From a virus: a DNA stretch of 43,341 nucleotides. Position numbers and translations under genes: made by a program. Within the stretch, counting starts at the first letter, position 1; every line of letters starts with the position of its first letter. Below the pieces are notes generated by a model, which worked only from the letters and a program-made list of their open reading frames with translations, was not told the DNA's origin and did not search any database. The DNA lies in the IMG/VR virus record IMGVR_UViG_3300031231_000005, positions 1 to 43,341 of that record; one strand, 5' to 3'. Shown here one piece after another: positions 31,694 to 39,463 of the stretch.

Positions 31694-33334
31694 TTGAAAC
31701 ACGACACCTTCATCTCCTTCGCGAAGAAGCTGGCCGAGACGGCCGGCCGGGGAAGTGGTGTTCACATCACCTTCGACGGGAAGATAGCATACACCAACGG
31801 GAAAAGGATCAACCTGCCGGCTATGCCAGCAGGGACGGTCCTGACACCATTCCAAGTGCGCGTCTTGACGGGTTACGTTGACCACGAAGCCTGCCACCTG
31901 AGGCACACAGACTTCTCGATCTTCAAGAAACACGAGAAGGACGCAACCTTCAAGCAAATCAAGCCACTATGGAACCAGCTAGAAGACGTCTGGATCGAGA
32001 ACAAGCAGATTGACACATACCCAGGAGTCAGACCCTACCTGGACGACCTAGCACGCCACGTGGACGAAGAAGCTAGGGAGCAGATCGCGGTCATGGCTCT
32101 ACTAGGCAAACCGCCGCCGGTAGGGACTCTGATCTACTACCACATCTACAAGAACCATCGAGGAATTGACACCTTCTTGACTCCGAAAGAGCTGAAGGAT
32201 TACCCGGAATGGGCGGAAGTAGCCCAACTCATCGACACCAAGCTCCCGACCGCAAAGACCTCGCACGACTGCTGGGCCTTAGCGGAAGAGATCTTCGCCC
32301 TCTTGCCACCTGAAGACCAAGACAGTCTGAAGGATATGTTCGACGGCCATGAAGTAAGAGATGGTACGGCCGATCAGATCTTGGGCGTCGTGGCGGACGC
32401 CAACGCCCAATTGGAGGCAACTTCACCACAAAAGCCAAATAGACTTATTCAACAGACAGGAAGCAACTGGTTTAACCCAGAGACACTGTCATACGACAAA
32501 GTCTTCGAGCCGAGTGACCAGGACATCGCGTCCTACCACCTAGCAAGAGACTCTGTGTCGGCCGAGATTAGAGCAGCTAAGAAGATGCTGAACCTCTACC
32601 TGCGTGCCCAAGAGAGGCGAGCTTGGTCGAGAGGCTTGGAGAAAGGACGATTGGACTCAGGTCGCCTGACCCAACTGTTAGTGACCCAAGACCGGCGGGT
32701 GATGAAAGAGCGTCGAAACACGATGCGAACCAAAGCCGCCATCGAGGTCGTGGTCGACCTTTCGGGCAGCATGGACGCTAGAACCACCCGAATGGCGGCC
32801 ATCATTACAGCGGAAGCCCTGGATGGGATTGCTGGCGTGGAGATGGAGATCGTTGGCTTCACCACCAACCACGACTCATCCACAGGTCACGATCCTTGGG
32901 GAAACAACCAACGCAACAAGCCTGGAGTCGGCAGAACCCAAGGAATGGACCTGCTGATCTACAAGGGTTTCGGCCAACGGTACCGAGATGCCCGCGCTCA
33001 CCTTGGGGCTATGAAGACATCAGGCTCAACCCCTCTGGGCGAGGCCTATGGTTACGGGTTGGAGCGTTTAGTAACCCGACCAGAAGAGAAGAAGCTGCTT
33101 TGGATCATCTCCGATGGGGACCCATACTTCTCAATGGGCGACTCAAGCCATTCGGACTACGTGCTGATGGCTCGGCTTAAAGCTAAGGCACGCAGGCTCG
33201 GAGTGGAGACTGTGGGTATGTACATCGGAGCCGAGAAGAGCCGACTGGAATCCTTTGTTCACAAATACGTGAGCGTGAGGAATTCAGCTGAACTTCCAGC
33301 AGCTCTTATGGATATGGTCAGGGGGCAACTATGA
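31694..33334 (+). CDS. CobT-like protein with HExxH motif and vWA domain
   Basis: 546 residues from TTG 31694, one base after the CobS-like stop. N-terminal HEACH (H64, E65, H68) with a later LEDVWIEN segment fits a zinc metallopeptidase-like site. The C-terminal half is a von Willebrand A domain with a full MIDAS: DLSGSM (about 355-360), TSGSTPLGEA and IISDGDPYF. MoxR/CobS ATPases and vWA partners act together to insert metals or remodel complexes; here the HExxH suggests proteolysis or metal handling too. The last four bases overlap the next gene. A cobaltochelatase role in phage is unproven. Confidence 0.78.
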   Translation: MKHDTFISFAKKLAETAGRGSGVHITFDGKIAYTNGKRINLPAMPAGTVLTPFQVRVLTGYVDHEACHLRHTDFSIFKKHEKDATFKQIKPLWNQLEDVWIENKQIDTYPGVRPYLDDLARHVDEEAREQIAVMALLGKPPPVGTLIYYHIYKNHRGIDTFLTPKELKDYPEWAEVAQLIDTKLPTAKTSHDCWALAEEIFALLPPEDQDSLKDMFDGHEVRDGTADQILGVVADANAQLEATSPQKPNRLIQQTGSNWFNPETLSYDKVFEPSDQDIASYHLARDSVSAEIRAAKKMLNLYLRAQERRAWSRGLEKGRLDSGRLTQLLVTQDRRVMKERRNTMRTKAAIEVVVDLSGSMDARTTRMAAIITAEALDGIAGVEMEIVGFTTNHDSSTGHDPWGNNQRNKPGVGRTQGMDLLIYKGFGQRYRDARAHLGAMKTSGSTPLGEAYGYGLERLVTRPEEKKLLWIISDGDPYFSMGDSSHSDYVLMARLKAKARRLGVETVGMYIGAEKSRLESFVHKYVSVRNSAELPAALMDMVRGQL

Positions 33335-33633
33335 GCATGAACTACAGCTGCTTCGGCTTCTACAACAACTCGCCGGACTGCAACCGCTGCCCGGCAAACA
33401 AACGTTGCCGGGCTATTTTCGCCTCCGATGGCATGGACGTGCTGGAAGAACTGCTGGAAGAGCTCGTGGAGCGGGAAGCTGATTCCGGAGTGCCGTTTAT
33501 CCAACAAGGTACCGTGGCTGAGATGGTGGGTCAGATCTTGAACAGGACCGCACGCCAAGCAGCCCTGAACAACAACTCTGTCATCGACGAACTCTTCAAC
33601 GATACGACAGACATTCTAGAGACCTTAGATTGA
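33331..33633 (+). CDS. Small cysteine-rich protein
   Basis: 100 residues. Four cysteines near the N-terminus (residues 7, 17, 20 and 26 in CFGFYNNSPDCNRCPANKRC) are spaced to bind a zinc ion, followed by an acidic helical body (LEELLEELVEREA). It overlaps the vWA gene by four bases (ATGA) and the clamp loader-like gene by four (TTGA), so it belongs to this operon. No family recognised; a small zinc-dependent adaptor is possible. Confidence 0.6.
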   Translation: MSMNYSCFGFYNNSPDCNRCPANKRCRAIFASDGMDVLEELLEELVEREADSGVPFIQQGTVAEMVGQILNRTARQAALNNNSVIDELFNDTTDILETLD

Positions 33634-34370
33634 ACATAAGGGATTTCTTGAGGGTGGTGGCCCAGCCGGGCCGGACGAACTTCTTCGTCGTCTGCTCGGA
33701 CGACTTAGGCATCAGCATCCTACTGCAAGGAGCTATGGCTCCAATTGCGGTACCGGACGACATCTACTTCTACGACGCCGAGAGCATCTCGAAAGAGAAA
33801 GCCCGCCAGATAGAAGCTGAAGCTCGTTACGCCCCAAGGGGTGGAAGCTCCTTGAGTCACTTCTACATATTCAGCCTGCAGAAGCTACCAGCAGAGAGCG
33901 TGGGCCCCCTGCTGAAAGCGACGGAAGAAGCCAAATACTCGCGATTCATCTTCCAATCGCAGGCATGCCCACACAAGATACACACGCTCATGTCACGGTC
34001 AAGCGTACTGAGGCTCCCGTTCCTGTCTAAGAAAAGTGTTCTGGCCAACATGAAGGCCATGAATCACGACGCCAAGACAGCTGACCAAATGGACCTTTAT
34101 GACGGGACCCTCGGAGGGACAATCCGAGCACTCGGCATGAAAGACTCCATGATGGAAATCAAGAGAGAAACAACCCGCGGCTTGAGGGGTTTGACTGGCC
34201 TTTACAACCCAGAAATCCTGGGATCTCTGGCCTTCGAACCAGCAACCGACCAGCTCTTTACAGCGCAAGAGAAGGCTTTCACCCGCCGTGCTGCAGGTGC
34301 AGCTGACGGACACATTGCCCAAGCACGGAAGAAGATCGCCCTACATAGAGCCTTGGGCAGACAAGAATGA
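33630..34370 (+). CDS. Clamp loader delta'-like protein (HolB-like)
   Basis: 246 residues from TTG 33630, whose last bases form the upstream stop (TTGA). The middle reads like a clamp loader subunit: HFYIFSLQKLPAESVGPLLK, then ATEEAKYSRFIFQSQACPHK and TLMSRSSVLRLPFL. This corresponds to the strand I-x-x-a-x-x-L, the N-x-LLK-x-x-EE helix, the sensor strand and the T-I-x-SR motif of delta' and DnaX-type proteins. No Walker A is present, as in delta'. The HolA-like neighbour supports the call. The clamp itself is not in the window. Confidence 0.6.
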   Translation: MNIRDFLRVVAQPGRTNFFVVCSDDLGISILLQGAMAPIAVPDDIYFYDAESISKEKARQIEAEARYAPRGGSSLSHFYIFSLQKLPAESVGPLLKATEEAKYSRFIFQSQACPHKIHTLMSRSSVLRLPFLSKKSVLANMKAMNHDAKTADQMDLYDGTLGGTIRALGMKDSMMEIKRETTRGLRGLTGLYNPEILGSLAFEPATDQLFTAQEKAFTRRAAGAADGHIAQARKKIALHRALGRQE

Positions 34371-35266
34371 GTACGGAACAACAGTCGATACTGGAATGGC
34401 TAGAAGAGAACAGCGGCACGCCGGAAATACTTACAACCGAGCGGACGACGAACTCTAAGTATCTGTTCTACCTCTTGGTCAGGCACTACCGGAAACGATT
34501 ACGCCCGGGCCCAAGGTTCTACACCTTCGCCAAAGCCGACCAAATGGCAGTGAAGTCAATCATCGAAGAGCACTCATTCCTTGACCAGGATGGTACCTTC
34601 TATGTCCTAGAAGGATTTAGCCAGAGGTTCATAGACACCCTCAACCCGGCACCCAAAACCTGGATCTTGGCGGAGACGGACGGCGGGCTGCTGAAAGCCC
34701 CAAGCTACACAACCAACCACACCACCACACGATCAATCCTTAAGACCCTCATCGACCAGCTCAATCTAAAATCCCAGCTGACACTGCGAGGCCTCCTGAA
34801 AATGGATTGGACCGCACTGAGGAGTTACGAGGAATATGAACCCATATTGCGGCGAGCCAAGATACTAGGAACGACAGAAGACGAACTGGAGAAAGAACTA
34901 GAACCGAGGGAATGGGAACAATCACTAGTTCTGACAAAGCGGGGTAGAGACAAAGAACTACTACAACATATCGACATGCTTTCACCAGTAGGCGCACATC
35001 GACACCTACTGCACCTACTAGCCGACGTTCTACACTACCGAGCTCTGAGAACCTTAGGCTACGAAGAAAAGAAGTCCGGTGAGACAGTAGGAGCGGGATG
35101 GCGGAGAACCAAAGAACTGGAAGAAACTAACAACACCCTGTCGGCCCAAGACCTGCAACTGTTGGCGGATAGAGTGGTCTCCATGGACTCGTTGATGTTG
35201 AGACGCCCAGACCTGGGTGTGGTTCTATTTTACCTCAATAACCCAGTGTCAGTTCGAAAAAGATAG
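34367..35266 (+). CDS. Clamp loader delta-like protein (HolA-like)
   Basis: 299 residues. The N-terminal region (TTERTTNSKYLFYLLVRHYR, then FYTFAKADQMAVKSIIEEHS and LAETDGGLLKAP) and the helical C-terminal end (SAQDLQLLADRVVSMDSLML, then RRPDLGVVLFYLNN) follow the overall plan of DNA polymerase III delta subunits, which open the sliding clamp. The likeness is remote; the adjacent delta'-like gene (ATGA overlap) is the stronger argument. The stop codon TAG directly precedes the -35 box of the next promoter. Confidence 0.48.
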   Translation: MSTEQQSILEWLEENSGTPEILTTERTTNSKYLFYLLVRHYRKRLRPGPRFYTFAKADQMAVKSIIEEHSFLDQDGTFYVLEGFSQRFIDTLNPAPKTWILAETDGGLLKAPSYTTNHTTTRSILKTLIDQLNLKSQLTLRGLLKMDWTALRSYEEYEPILRRAKILGTTEDELEKELEPREWEQSLVLTKRGRDKELLQHIDMLSPVGAHRHLLHLLADVLHYRALRTLGYEEKKSGETVGAGWRRTKELEETNNTLSAQDLQLLADRVVSMDSLMLRRPDLGVVLFYLNNPVSVRKR

Positions 35267-35295
35267 TTGACAAACTGTGCGGGGTGTGTTACAAT
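35267..35295 (+). promoter_or_regulatory. Extended -10 sigma70 promoter before the sigma-like gene
   Basis: TTGACA (35267-35272), a 17-base spacer and TACAAT (35290-35295), with TG at 35287-35288 as an extended -10. Eleven of twelve consensus positions match. The -35 box begins at the base after the stop of the previous gene. The start point should be near 35302, giving a leader of about 25 bases with GAGG at 35316-35319. Confidence 0.85.
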
Positions 35296-35327
35296 AAGGA
35301 ACCAACCCACGCTAAGAGGCAGACGCC

Positions 35328-35981
35328 ATGTCACGGAAATCGGACACCAAGAACAACTACGTCCCCACCGATTACGACGACCTTTATCGATACTACATCC
35401 AAGGCGAGCGAAGCCTTTGCTCCTCGCTGGTACGGACCATGATGCCGTACGCCACTCCCGACGAACTCGAGACACTGCCGGAAGACGTCTTCCTTCGGAT
35501 CCAAGAGAAGGATATGATCAAGGTCTTCGATCCGTCTAAGGCCAACTTCGGGGGAGTGATCTTCTTCGTCACCCGCACGATCGTCGGGAACTACCTCGCT
35601 AAGAAGAGCCGGAACCCTCTGACCGGACTGTGCGGCGGCAGTCTGAGCTCAACTGAACCGGAAGATGGTCTGTTCGAGCCGGGAGCCTACAGCCTGACCC
35701 GACTGTTTGGAGCACCCACGCCTCGGTACGAGGCTCAACTTGACGCCCGCCGCATCCTTTCGGAACTGTTCGATTGGGCCAAGGCCCTGCACGATGCCCC
35801 TCGCCACAAGCGTGACCAAAGCCTCTATCCGCTGCTCGAGATGGTCGCCGAGGAAACCGACCCGAAGGAAGCCGCGGTTCGTCTGGGCGTGACGCCGTCG
35901 ACTATCTCAAACTGGCTGGTCCACATCAAGGACAAGGCCCGCGAACTGCAAGCTCAGATCGAAGGTACGGCCACGGCTTGA
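35328..35981 (+). CDS. Sigma-factor-like transcription regulator
   Basis: 217 residues. The front half resembles sigma70-family region 2: LYRYYIQGERSLCSSLVR, ETLPEDVFLRIQEKDMIKVF, then FGGVIFFVTRTIVGNYLAKK (about 75-94). The end is a region-4-like helix-turn-helix, DPKEAAVRLGVTPSTISNWL (about 178-197), followed by a basic helix. Size and layout fit an ECF-like factor. It may redirect host RNA polymerase to late phage promoters, or be a stand-alone regulator. It has its own consensus promoter, a good ribosome site eight bases before ATG, and strongly biased codons, so it is probably made early and in quantity. Confidence 0.66.
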   Translation: MSRKSDTKNNYVPTDYDDLYRYYIQGERSLCSSLVRTMMPYATPDELETLPEDVFLRIQEKDMIKVFDPSKANFGGVIFFVTRTIVGNYLAKKSRNPLTGLCGGSLSSTEPEDGLFEPGAYSLTRLFGAPTPRYEAQLDARRILSELFDWAKALHDAPRHKRDQSLYPLLEMVAEETDPKEAAVRLGVTPSTISNWLVHIKDKARELQAQIEGTATA

Positions 35982-35990
35982 ACTAAGCAC

Positions 35991-36018
35991 TTGACACCAT
36001 CTGGGGTTCTGGTATAAT
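35991..36018 (+). promoter_or_regulatory. Extended -10 sigma70 promoter before the ligase gene
   Basis: TTGACA (35991-35996), a 16-base spacer and TATAAT (36013-36018), with TG at 36010-36011 as an extended -10. All twelve hexamer positions match. Transcription should start near 36025, inside the 5' arm of a stem-loop that begins at 36022. Confidence 0.9.
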
Positions 36019-36021
36019 AGA

Positions 36022-36045
36022 GGGGCCGGAGATCATTCCGGTCCC
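36022..36045 (+). promoter_or_regulatory. 5'-terminal stem-loop of the ligase mRNA
   Basis: 36022-36030 pairs with 36037-36045 (nine pairs including one G-T) around a six-base loop. It covers or directly follows the expected transcription start. Hairpins at the 5' end often protect phage messages from RNase E-type decay. The ribosome site AGGA (36053-36056) lies outside it and is free. If transcription really starts at 36025 the first pairs would be missing. Confidence 0.5.
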
Positions 36046-36062
36046 AGGAACCAGGATCTCAG

Positions 36063-37286
36063 ATGGGTTTGCCGAACCTCGCCGACCTCGCTAAGAAATG
36101 CGACCAACTCGGCCTTCAACTTCCTCCCATCGTCAAGAAGCCAGGCAAGGACGATTACGTCCAACTGCTCAAGGCCCACTTTATGCCCGAGGGTGGCCTA
36201 CCCTACGAAGAAATCACTCCGATGCTTTGCTTCGCCGAGTGGAACCTTAAGCCAGCGGAACTGGACCTTTGCCATCGCAGCCCGAACTGGGCTGCTCAGG
36301 TAAAGCTGAACGGCTTCCGACTGGTCATGCACTTCGTCAAAGACGTTGGCATCTTCGCCCACACCCGGACCGTCAGTGTCAAGACCTACCGCTACGAAGA
36401 GATGTCGGACAAATTCCTCATCAAGGGTCACATCCCAGACTTCGATGCGACGATCGACCTCGAGGCCATCATCGACAAACCCGTCGACACCTCAAAATAC
36501 ACGATGGGCAAGGGTGAGAAGGGAACCGTCACCAAGACCAGCCTCCACTCGGCTGTGGCAGTCGCCCACCTGAACTCGGAAGGTGCCATCCGGCTCCAAC
36601 AGGAACTGAACGCTCCCTTCATCTTCCACGTGTTCGACGTGATCAAGCACCAAGGCTCCGACCTGCGGAAGCTGCCACTGTCGGACCGGGAACTGCATCG
36701 TACCGACCTGCAGCGCCGGATCAGCTTGATCTCGGAACTGTCACCATACTTCACCTTCCCGGAACTGGTCTACACCGACCGGGTGGCCTTCGCCACTAAG
36801 GTGAAAGCGGACGGCGGCGAGGGTGTGATCTGGAAAAACCTCAAGTCGCCCTACATCGACAGTTCTAGCCGTCCCAGGACCGGTTGGGTGAAACACAAAA
36901 AGCGGATCGAGTTCGACGCTTTCGTCTCGGGGTTCAAACCGGGCGAGCCGGAGAAAGGGTTCGCTGACCTCGTGGGTGCCCTGGAATTCTCGGTTAACCT
37001 CAAGGAAGGTGGAACCCACGTGCTGGGTTGGACCAGCAACCTGACCCTGGAGAACCGGAAGAAGATCTCCGTAATCGGGGCCAATGAGAACTTGACCCTC
37101 CACCCATCCATGTACGGTCGTGTCGCAGAAATCTCTGGCCAAGACGTGTCGGCCAGAGAATTTCGATTGAGCCACTGCACCCTGGACCGCTGGCGACACC
37201 ACCCAGGGTCGCCGGACCACAAGACCGCAGACGATTGCGTCGTCTCGATGGCTGACCTGAAGGAAGCAGCGGAGTGGGTCTCTTGA
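36063..37286 (+). CDS. ATP-dependent DNA ligase
   Basis: 407 residues. Nucleotidyltransferase motifs: motif I KLNGFR (K81; the usual K-x-D-G-x-R has Asn here in place of Asp), motif III region FHVFDVI, motif IV GGEGVIWKN and motif V GWVKHKKR. An N-terminal helical segment (PNLADLAKKCDQLGLQLPP, about 4-22) looks SAP-like and may bind DNA. The C-terminal part fits an OB-fold. It seals nicks, joining Okazaki fragments and repair products. It has its own promoter and 5' stem-loop, AGGA six bases before ATG, and biased codons. Confidence 0.85.
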   Translation: MGLPNLADLAKKCDQLGLQLPPIVKKPGKDDYVQLLKAHFMPEGGLPYEEITPMLCFAEWNLKPAELDLCHRSPNWAAQVKLNGFRLVMHFVKDVGIFAHTRTVSVKTYRYEEMSDKFLIKGHIPDFDATIDLEAIIDKPVDTSKYTMGKGEKGTVTKTSLHSAVAVAHLNSEGAIRLQQELNAPFIFHVFDVIKHQGSDLRKLPLSDRELHRTDLQRRISLISELSPYFTFPELVYTDRVAFATKVKADGGEGVIWKNLKSPYIDSSSRPRTGWVKHKKRIEFDAFVSGFKPGEPEKGFADLVGALEFSVNLKEGGTHVLGWTSNLTLENRKKISVIGANENLTLHPSMYGRVAEISGQDVSAREFRLSHCTLDRWRHHPGSPDHKTADDCVVSMADLKEAAEWVS

Positions 37287-37609
37287 AGCCCAAGATCTTA
37301 TCGCCAACCTCCATCTGGATCCAAAGCGAGGTCAAGTTCTTCACCCTGAACAGGGGGAGCGACGATCCTGGCACAACCGACGGCTCAGCTGTCTCAATAA
37401 CGTTCGAAGTGGCGGAAGGCACTTCGATGCACGACCTGCGGGTCGCGATGTTTGACGAGAAGCGCCGACTGGATCTGGCTGTTCTCAGCATGGAGAGGAT
37501 GAAGGGGGTAGTGCCGAACAACGTGTATAACCTCCGAGCCGAAGCCATCAAGAAGAACTACGATAACGCGATGGCGAACCTCAAACCAGCAGAGGCCAGC
37601 GACTCTTGA
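37283..37609 (+). CDS. Small unrecognised protein after ligase
   Basis: 108 residues from TTG 37283, overlapping the ligase stop in a TTGA; GTG 37274 is an alternative. The front (about 1-45) looks beta-rich (TSIWIQSEVKFFTLNRGSDD, then VSITFEVAEG). The back half is a charged helix (HDLRVAMFDEKRRLDLAVLS). It also ends in a TTGA overlap with the next gene. Function unknown; cotranscribed with ligase. Confidence 0.6.
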   Translation: MKPKILSPTSIWIQSEVKFFTLNRGSDDPGTTDGSAVSITFEVAEGTSMHDLRVAMFDEKRRLDLAVLSMERMKGVVPNNVYNLRAEAIKKNYDNAMANLKPAEASDS

Positions 37610-38133
37610 ATACACCAGCAGAGATCGAGGAAACCATCCTCGGCTACCTAGAGCATGCAATCGAGATGCGACTGGAACTGTCGGAAGACGACTCCGACTA
37701 CGACCTGCACTTCATCACCAAGAAGGTCGCTCAAGTCTCGGCCTACACAGAGCGGCTCAGCGATATGATGCTGCAGTTGACGAAGATTGGGATACAATGC
37801 ACCCGTTGTGCAGGGGATATGGCGGCCAGCATGCGACTGAAGACCGAGTCGCTGAAGGCTAGTGAGGAGTATGGAGATACACCTCGTTCCGCCAGAGCTG
37901 AATGGTTGTCAAACCAATTGGAAGGGCCTCGAGAAGAGGCTGAACGTTGGAAGCAGATTGCAGCCGCTGTATCGTCAATCAAGGAAGCAGTCGCAGAGCG
38001 GGCTAGCACCATGAAACGATTGGATTCCGACCTTAGGTTGCAATCGAAGCTTCTCGAAGCAAAGATCGCAGCCGGCGCTACCTCGTCCAATTCTTTCCTG
38101 GGCGCGGGCACGTCGAGTATCGACATAGACTGA
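37606..38133 (+). CDS. Unrecognised helical protein of the replication block
   Basis: 175 residues from TTG 37606, again in a TTGA overlap. It is helical and charged throughout, with acidic (LELSEDDSDYD, about 23-33), Cys-containing (IQCTRCAGD) and coiled-coil-like (WKQIAAAVSSIKEAVAERAS) parts, and it ends in a Ser/Gly-rich tail. It lies between the ligase and HU-like genes. A structural or DNA-replication accessory role is possible but not shown. Confidence 0.6.
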   Translation: MNTPAEIEETILGYLEHAIEMRLELSEDDSDYDLHFITKKVAQVSAYTERLSDMMLQLTKIGIQCTRCAGDMAASMRLKTESLKASEEYGDTPRSARAEWLSNQLEGPREEAERWKQIAAAVSSIKEAVAERASTMKRLDSDLRLQSKLLEAKIAAGATSSNSFLGAGTSSIDID

Positions 38134-38167
38134 ACGAACCAAGAAACGACCAGAATAGGAGAATCAA

Positions 38168-38677
38168 ATGGTCGAAGCTACAACCGCTCCCGCCGCTGAC
38201 GTGGCGGAAGAACCAACCTCGAAGGAAGCGATCTATCTCGTCATCGCCGAGTGGGTCCTCAACAAGACCGGGAAGAAGATCGGCAAGACCGGCGGCCGCG
38301 ACCTGTTCGACCGGGTTGTCGAAGAAATCCTGGCTGCGGCCACACGTGACAACACCTTCCGCTTCAACGGCGGCTTCGGCTCCATGCACGTCAAGAACTA
38401 TCAAGCCGGCACTCGCCGTCTGCCCTCCGGTGCCGAAACCACCTTCGGTGAACGCAAGAAGCTCCGCTACGAACAAGGCGTGGTCACCACAGCCCTGATC
38501 GAAAACGGCGGCGATCTGGTCGAAGCCCTCAAGGTTCGTGGCTCCCGTGCCGCGGCACCCGCTGCAGAGGCCCCGCCGGTCGAGAAGACCCCGAAGGCCC
38601 CGAAGGCGACCAAGCCGGCCGCGGCTCCCGCGGAAGCTCTGGCTGACGACGCTGGCGGCGATCTCGAACTGGACTAG
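38168..38677 (+). CDS. HU/IHF-like DNA-binding protein with low-complexity tail
   Basis: 169 residues. Residues about 45-105 match the HU/IHF fold: a helix (DLFDRVVEEILAAATRD), then FRFNGGFGSMHVKNYQAGTR (the G-F-G-x-F/M-x-V core and the arm start), RLPSGAETTF and a C-terminal KLRYEQGVVTTAL. The end (about 120-169) is an Ala/Pro/Lys-rich tail with a short acidic tip, DLELD. It may bend or compact phage DNA. AGGAG stands seven bases before ATG. Strong codon bias and a strong terminator just after the stop suggest an abundant product. Confidence 0.7.
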   Translation: MVEATTAPAADVAEEPTSKEAIYLVIAEWVLNKTGKKIGKTGGRDLFDRVVEEILAAATRDNTFRFNGGFGSMHVKNYQAGTRRLPSGAETTFGERKKLRYEQGVVTTALIENGGDLVEALKVRGSRAAAPAAEAPPVEKTPKAPKATKPAAAPAEALADDAGGDLELD

Positions 38678-38701
38678 GGTTCAACGACAGTACAAGCGTG
38701 G

Positions 38702-38729
38702 AAAGGGAGGGTTTAACCCCTCCCTTTTT
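38702..38729 (+). terminator. Rho-independent terminator after the HU-like gene
   Basis: A 10-bp stem (38702-38711 with 38718-38727; its GC-rich core is 38705-38711 with 38718-38724) and a six-base loop lead into a T tract (38725-38729). It lies 25 bases after the stop codon. The following genes therefore need readthrough or a further promoter, which I could not identify by eye. Confidence 0.87.
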
Positions 38730-38746
38730 ACATGTATTAACGCAGA

Positions 38747-38766
38747 CCCAGATAGTCTGGGCCCAG
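38747..38766 (+). repeat. Overlapping small inverted repeats before the SSB-like gene
   Basis: A 6-bp stem (38747-38752 with 38756-38761, three-base loop) overlaps a perfect 10-base palindrome (38757-38766). The palindrome touches the AGGA at 38765-38768, the only nearby ribosome site for ATG 38780. It could be an operator or a translational control site for the SSB-like protein; function is not shown. Confidence 0.4.
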
Positions 38767-38779
38767 GAACCCCAAAGAC

Positions 38780-39463
38780 ATGTCAACCGAAACCCTCGAA
38801 CCATCCACAGAAGTCATCACACTCGGCCAAGCCGGCATCGAAACCTCGAACTTCGACCGATACACAGGTCGAAAGAACGTGACAGACCGGATCGCCCTCC
38901 TCGGTCCACTCATCCGAGGCTTTTCGTACTATCACAACTCCAAGAAATTCCTCGCACCCGCGGACCCGGCCCTACTCAAGATGGTCAAGGACCAGCTGGG
39001 GGACCCGACCCAATACTTCGCCACCGTCGTCTTCCACTACGCGGCGGACGAAGAAGGCGAACTGTCCGACATCGCCAAGTGTTCGGGCAAGATCAAGCTT
39101 TGGCGCTGGTCGGAGTCGAAGTACGAGGAATATTCCGCTCTGCAGAAGAAGTGGCCCATCATGGACATGGGCTTCGGTGTTGAACAGAAAGATCTGATCA
39201 TCAAGTGCACCGAAGAGAAGTACCAGCGGATGACGACCCTTCCGGCACCCAACGCCCACTGGAAGACGAAGCAAGCTTGGTACGACGCCCTGAAGGCCAA
39301 GGCGGCCAAGGCTGCCCCGAAACTATCGAGCACCATCGGGTTCAAGATGACCAACCAGGAAATCATGGACCTGCTGGGTGCCTCGTCATCCAACCCCACG
39401 ACCGGCGGTAAGAGTGACACCGCGGGTGACGTGGACCTGAGCGACGTCATCGAAGAAGCGTGA
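38780..39463 (+). CDS. Probable single-stranded DNA-binding protein
   Basis: 227 residues. The core (about 30-150) is mixed beta with aromatic residues: FSYYHNSKKFLAPAD, QYFATVVFHYAADEEGELSD, KIKLWRWSESKYEEY. The tail is low-complexity (SSSNPTTGGKSDTAGD) and ends acidic, DVDLSDVIEEA. That is the general plan of phage SSBs, in which the acidic end contacts replication partners. Neighbours are HU-like, RuvC-like and RecA genes. Codon bias is strong, as for an abundant protein. No exact family was recognised. Confidence 0.58.
   Translation: MSTETLEPSTEVITLGQAGIETSNFDRYTGRKNVTDRIALLGPLIRGFSYYHNSKKFLAPADPALLKMVKDQLGDPTQYFATVVFHYAADEEGELSDIAKCSGKIKLWRWSESKYEEYSALQKKWPIMDMGFGVEQKDLIIKCTEEKYQRMTTLPAPNAHWKTKQAWYDALKAKAAKAAPKLSSTIGFKMTNQEIMDLLGASSSNPTTGGKSDTAGDVDLSDVIEEA

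Noticed and set aside
32166-32171. TTGACA box
   Set aside because: No -10 element 16-18 bases downstream. The same applies to TTGACA at 39557-39562.
30544-33334. Cobalamin synthesis function for the CobS/CobT-like pair
   Set aside because: No other cobalamin gene is present, and the zinc finger, HExxH motif and replication context favour another role.
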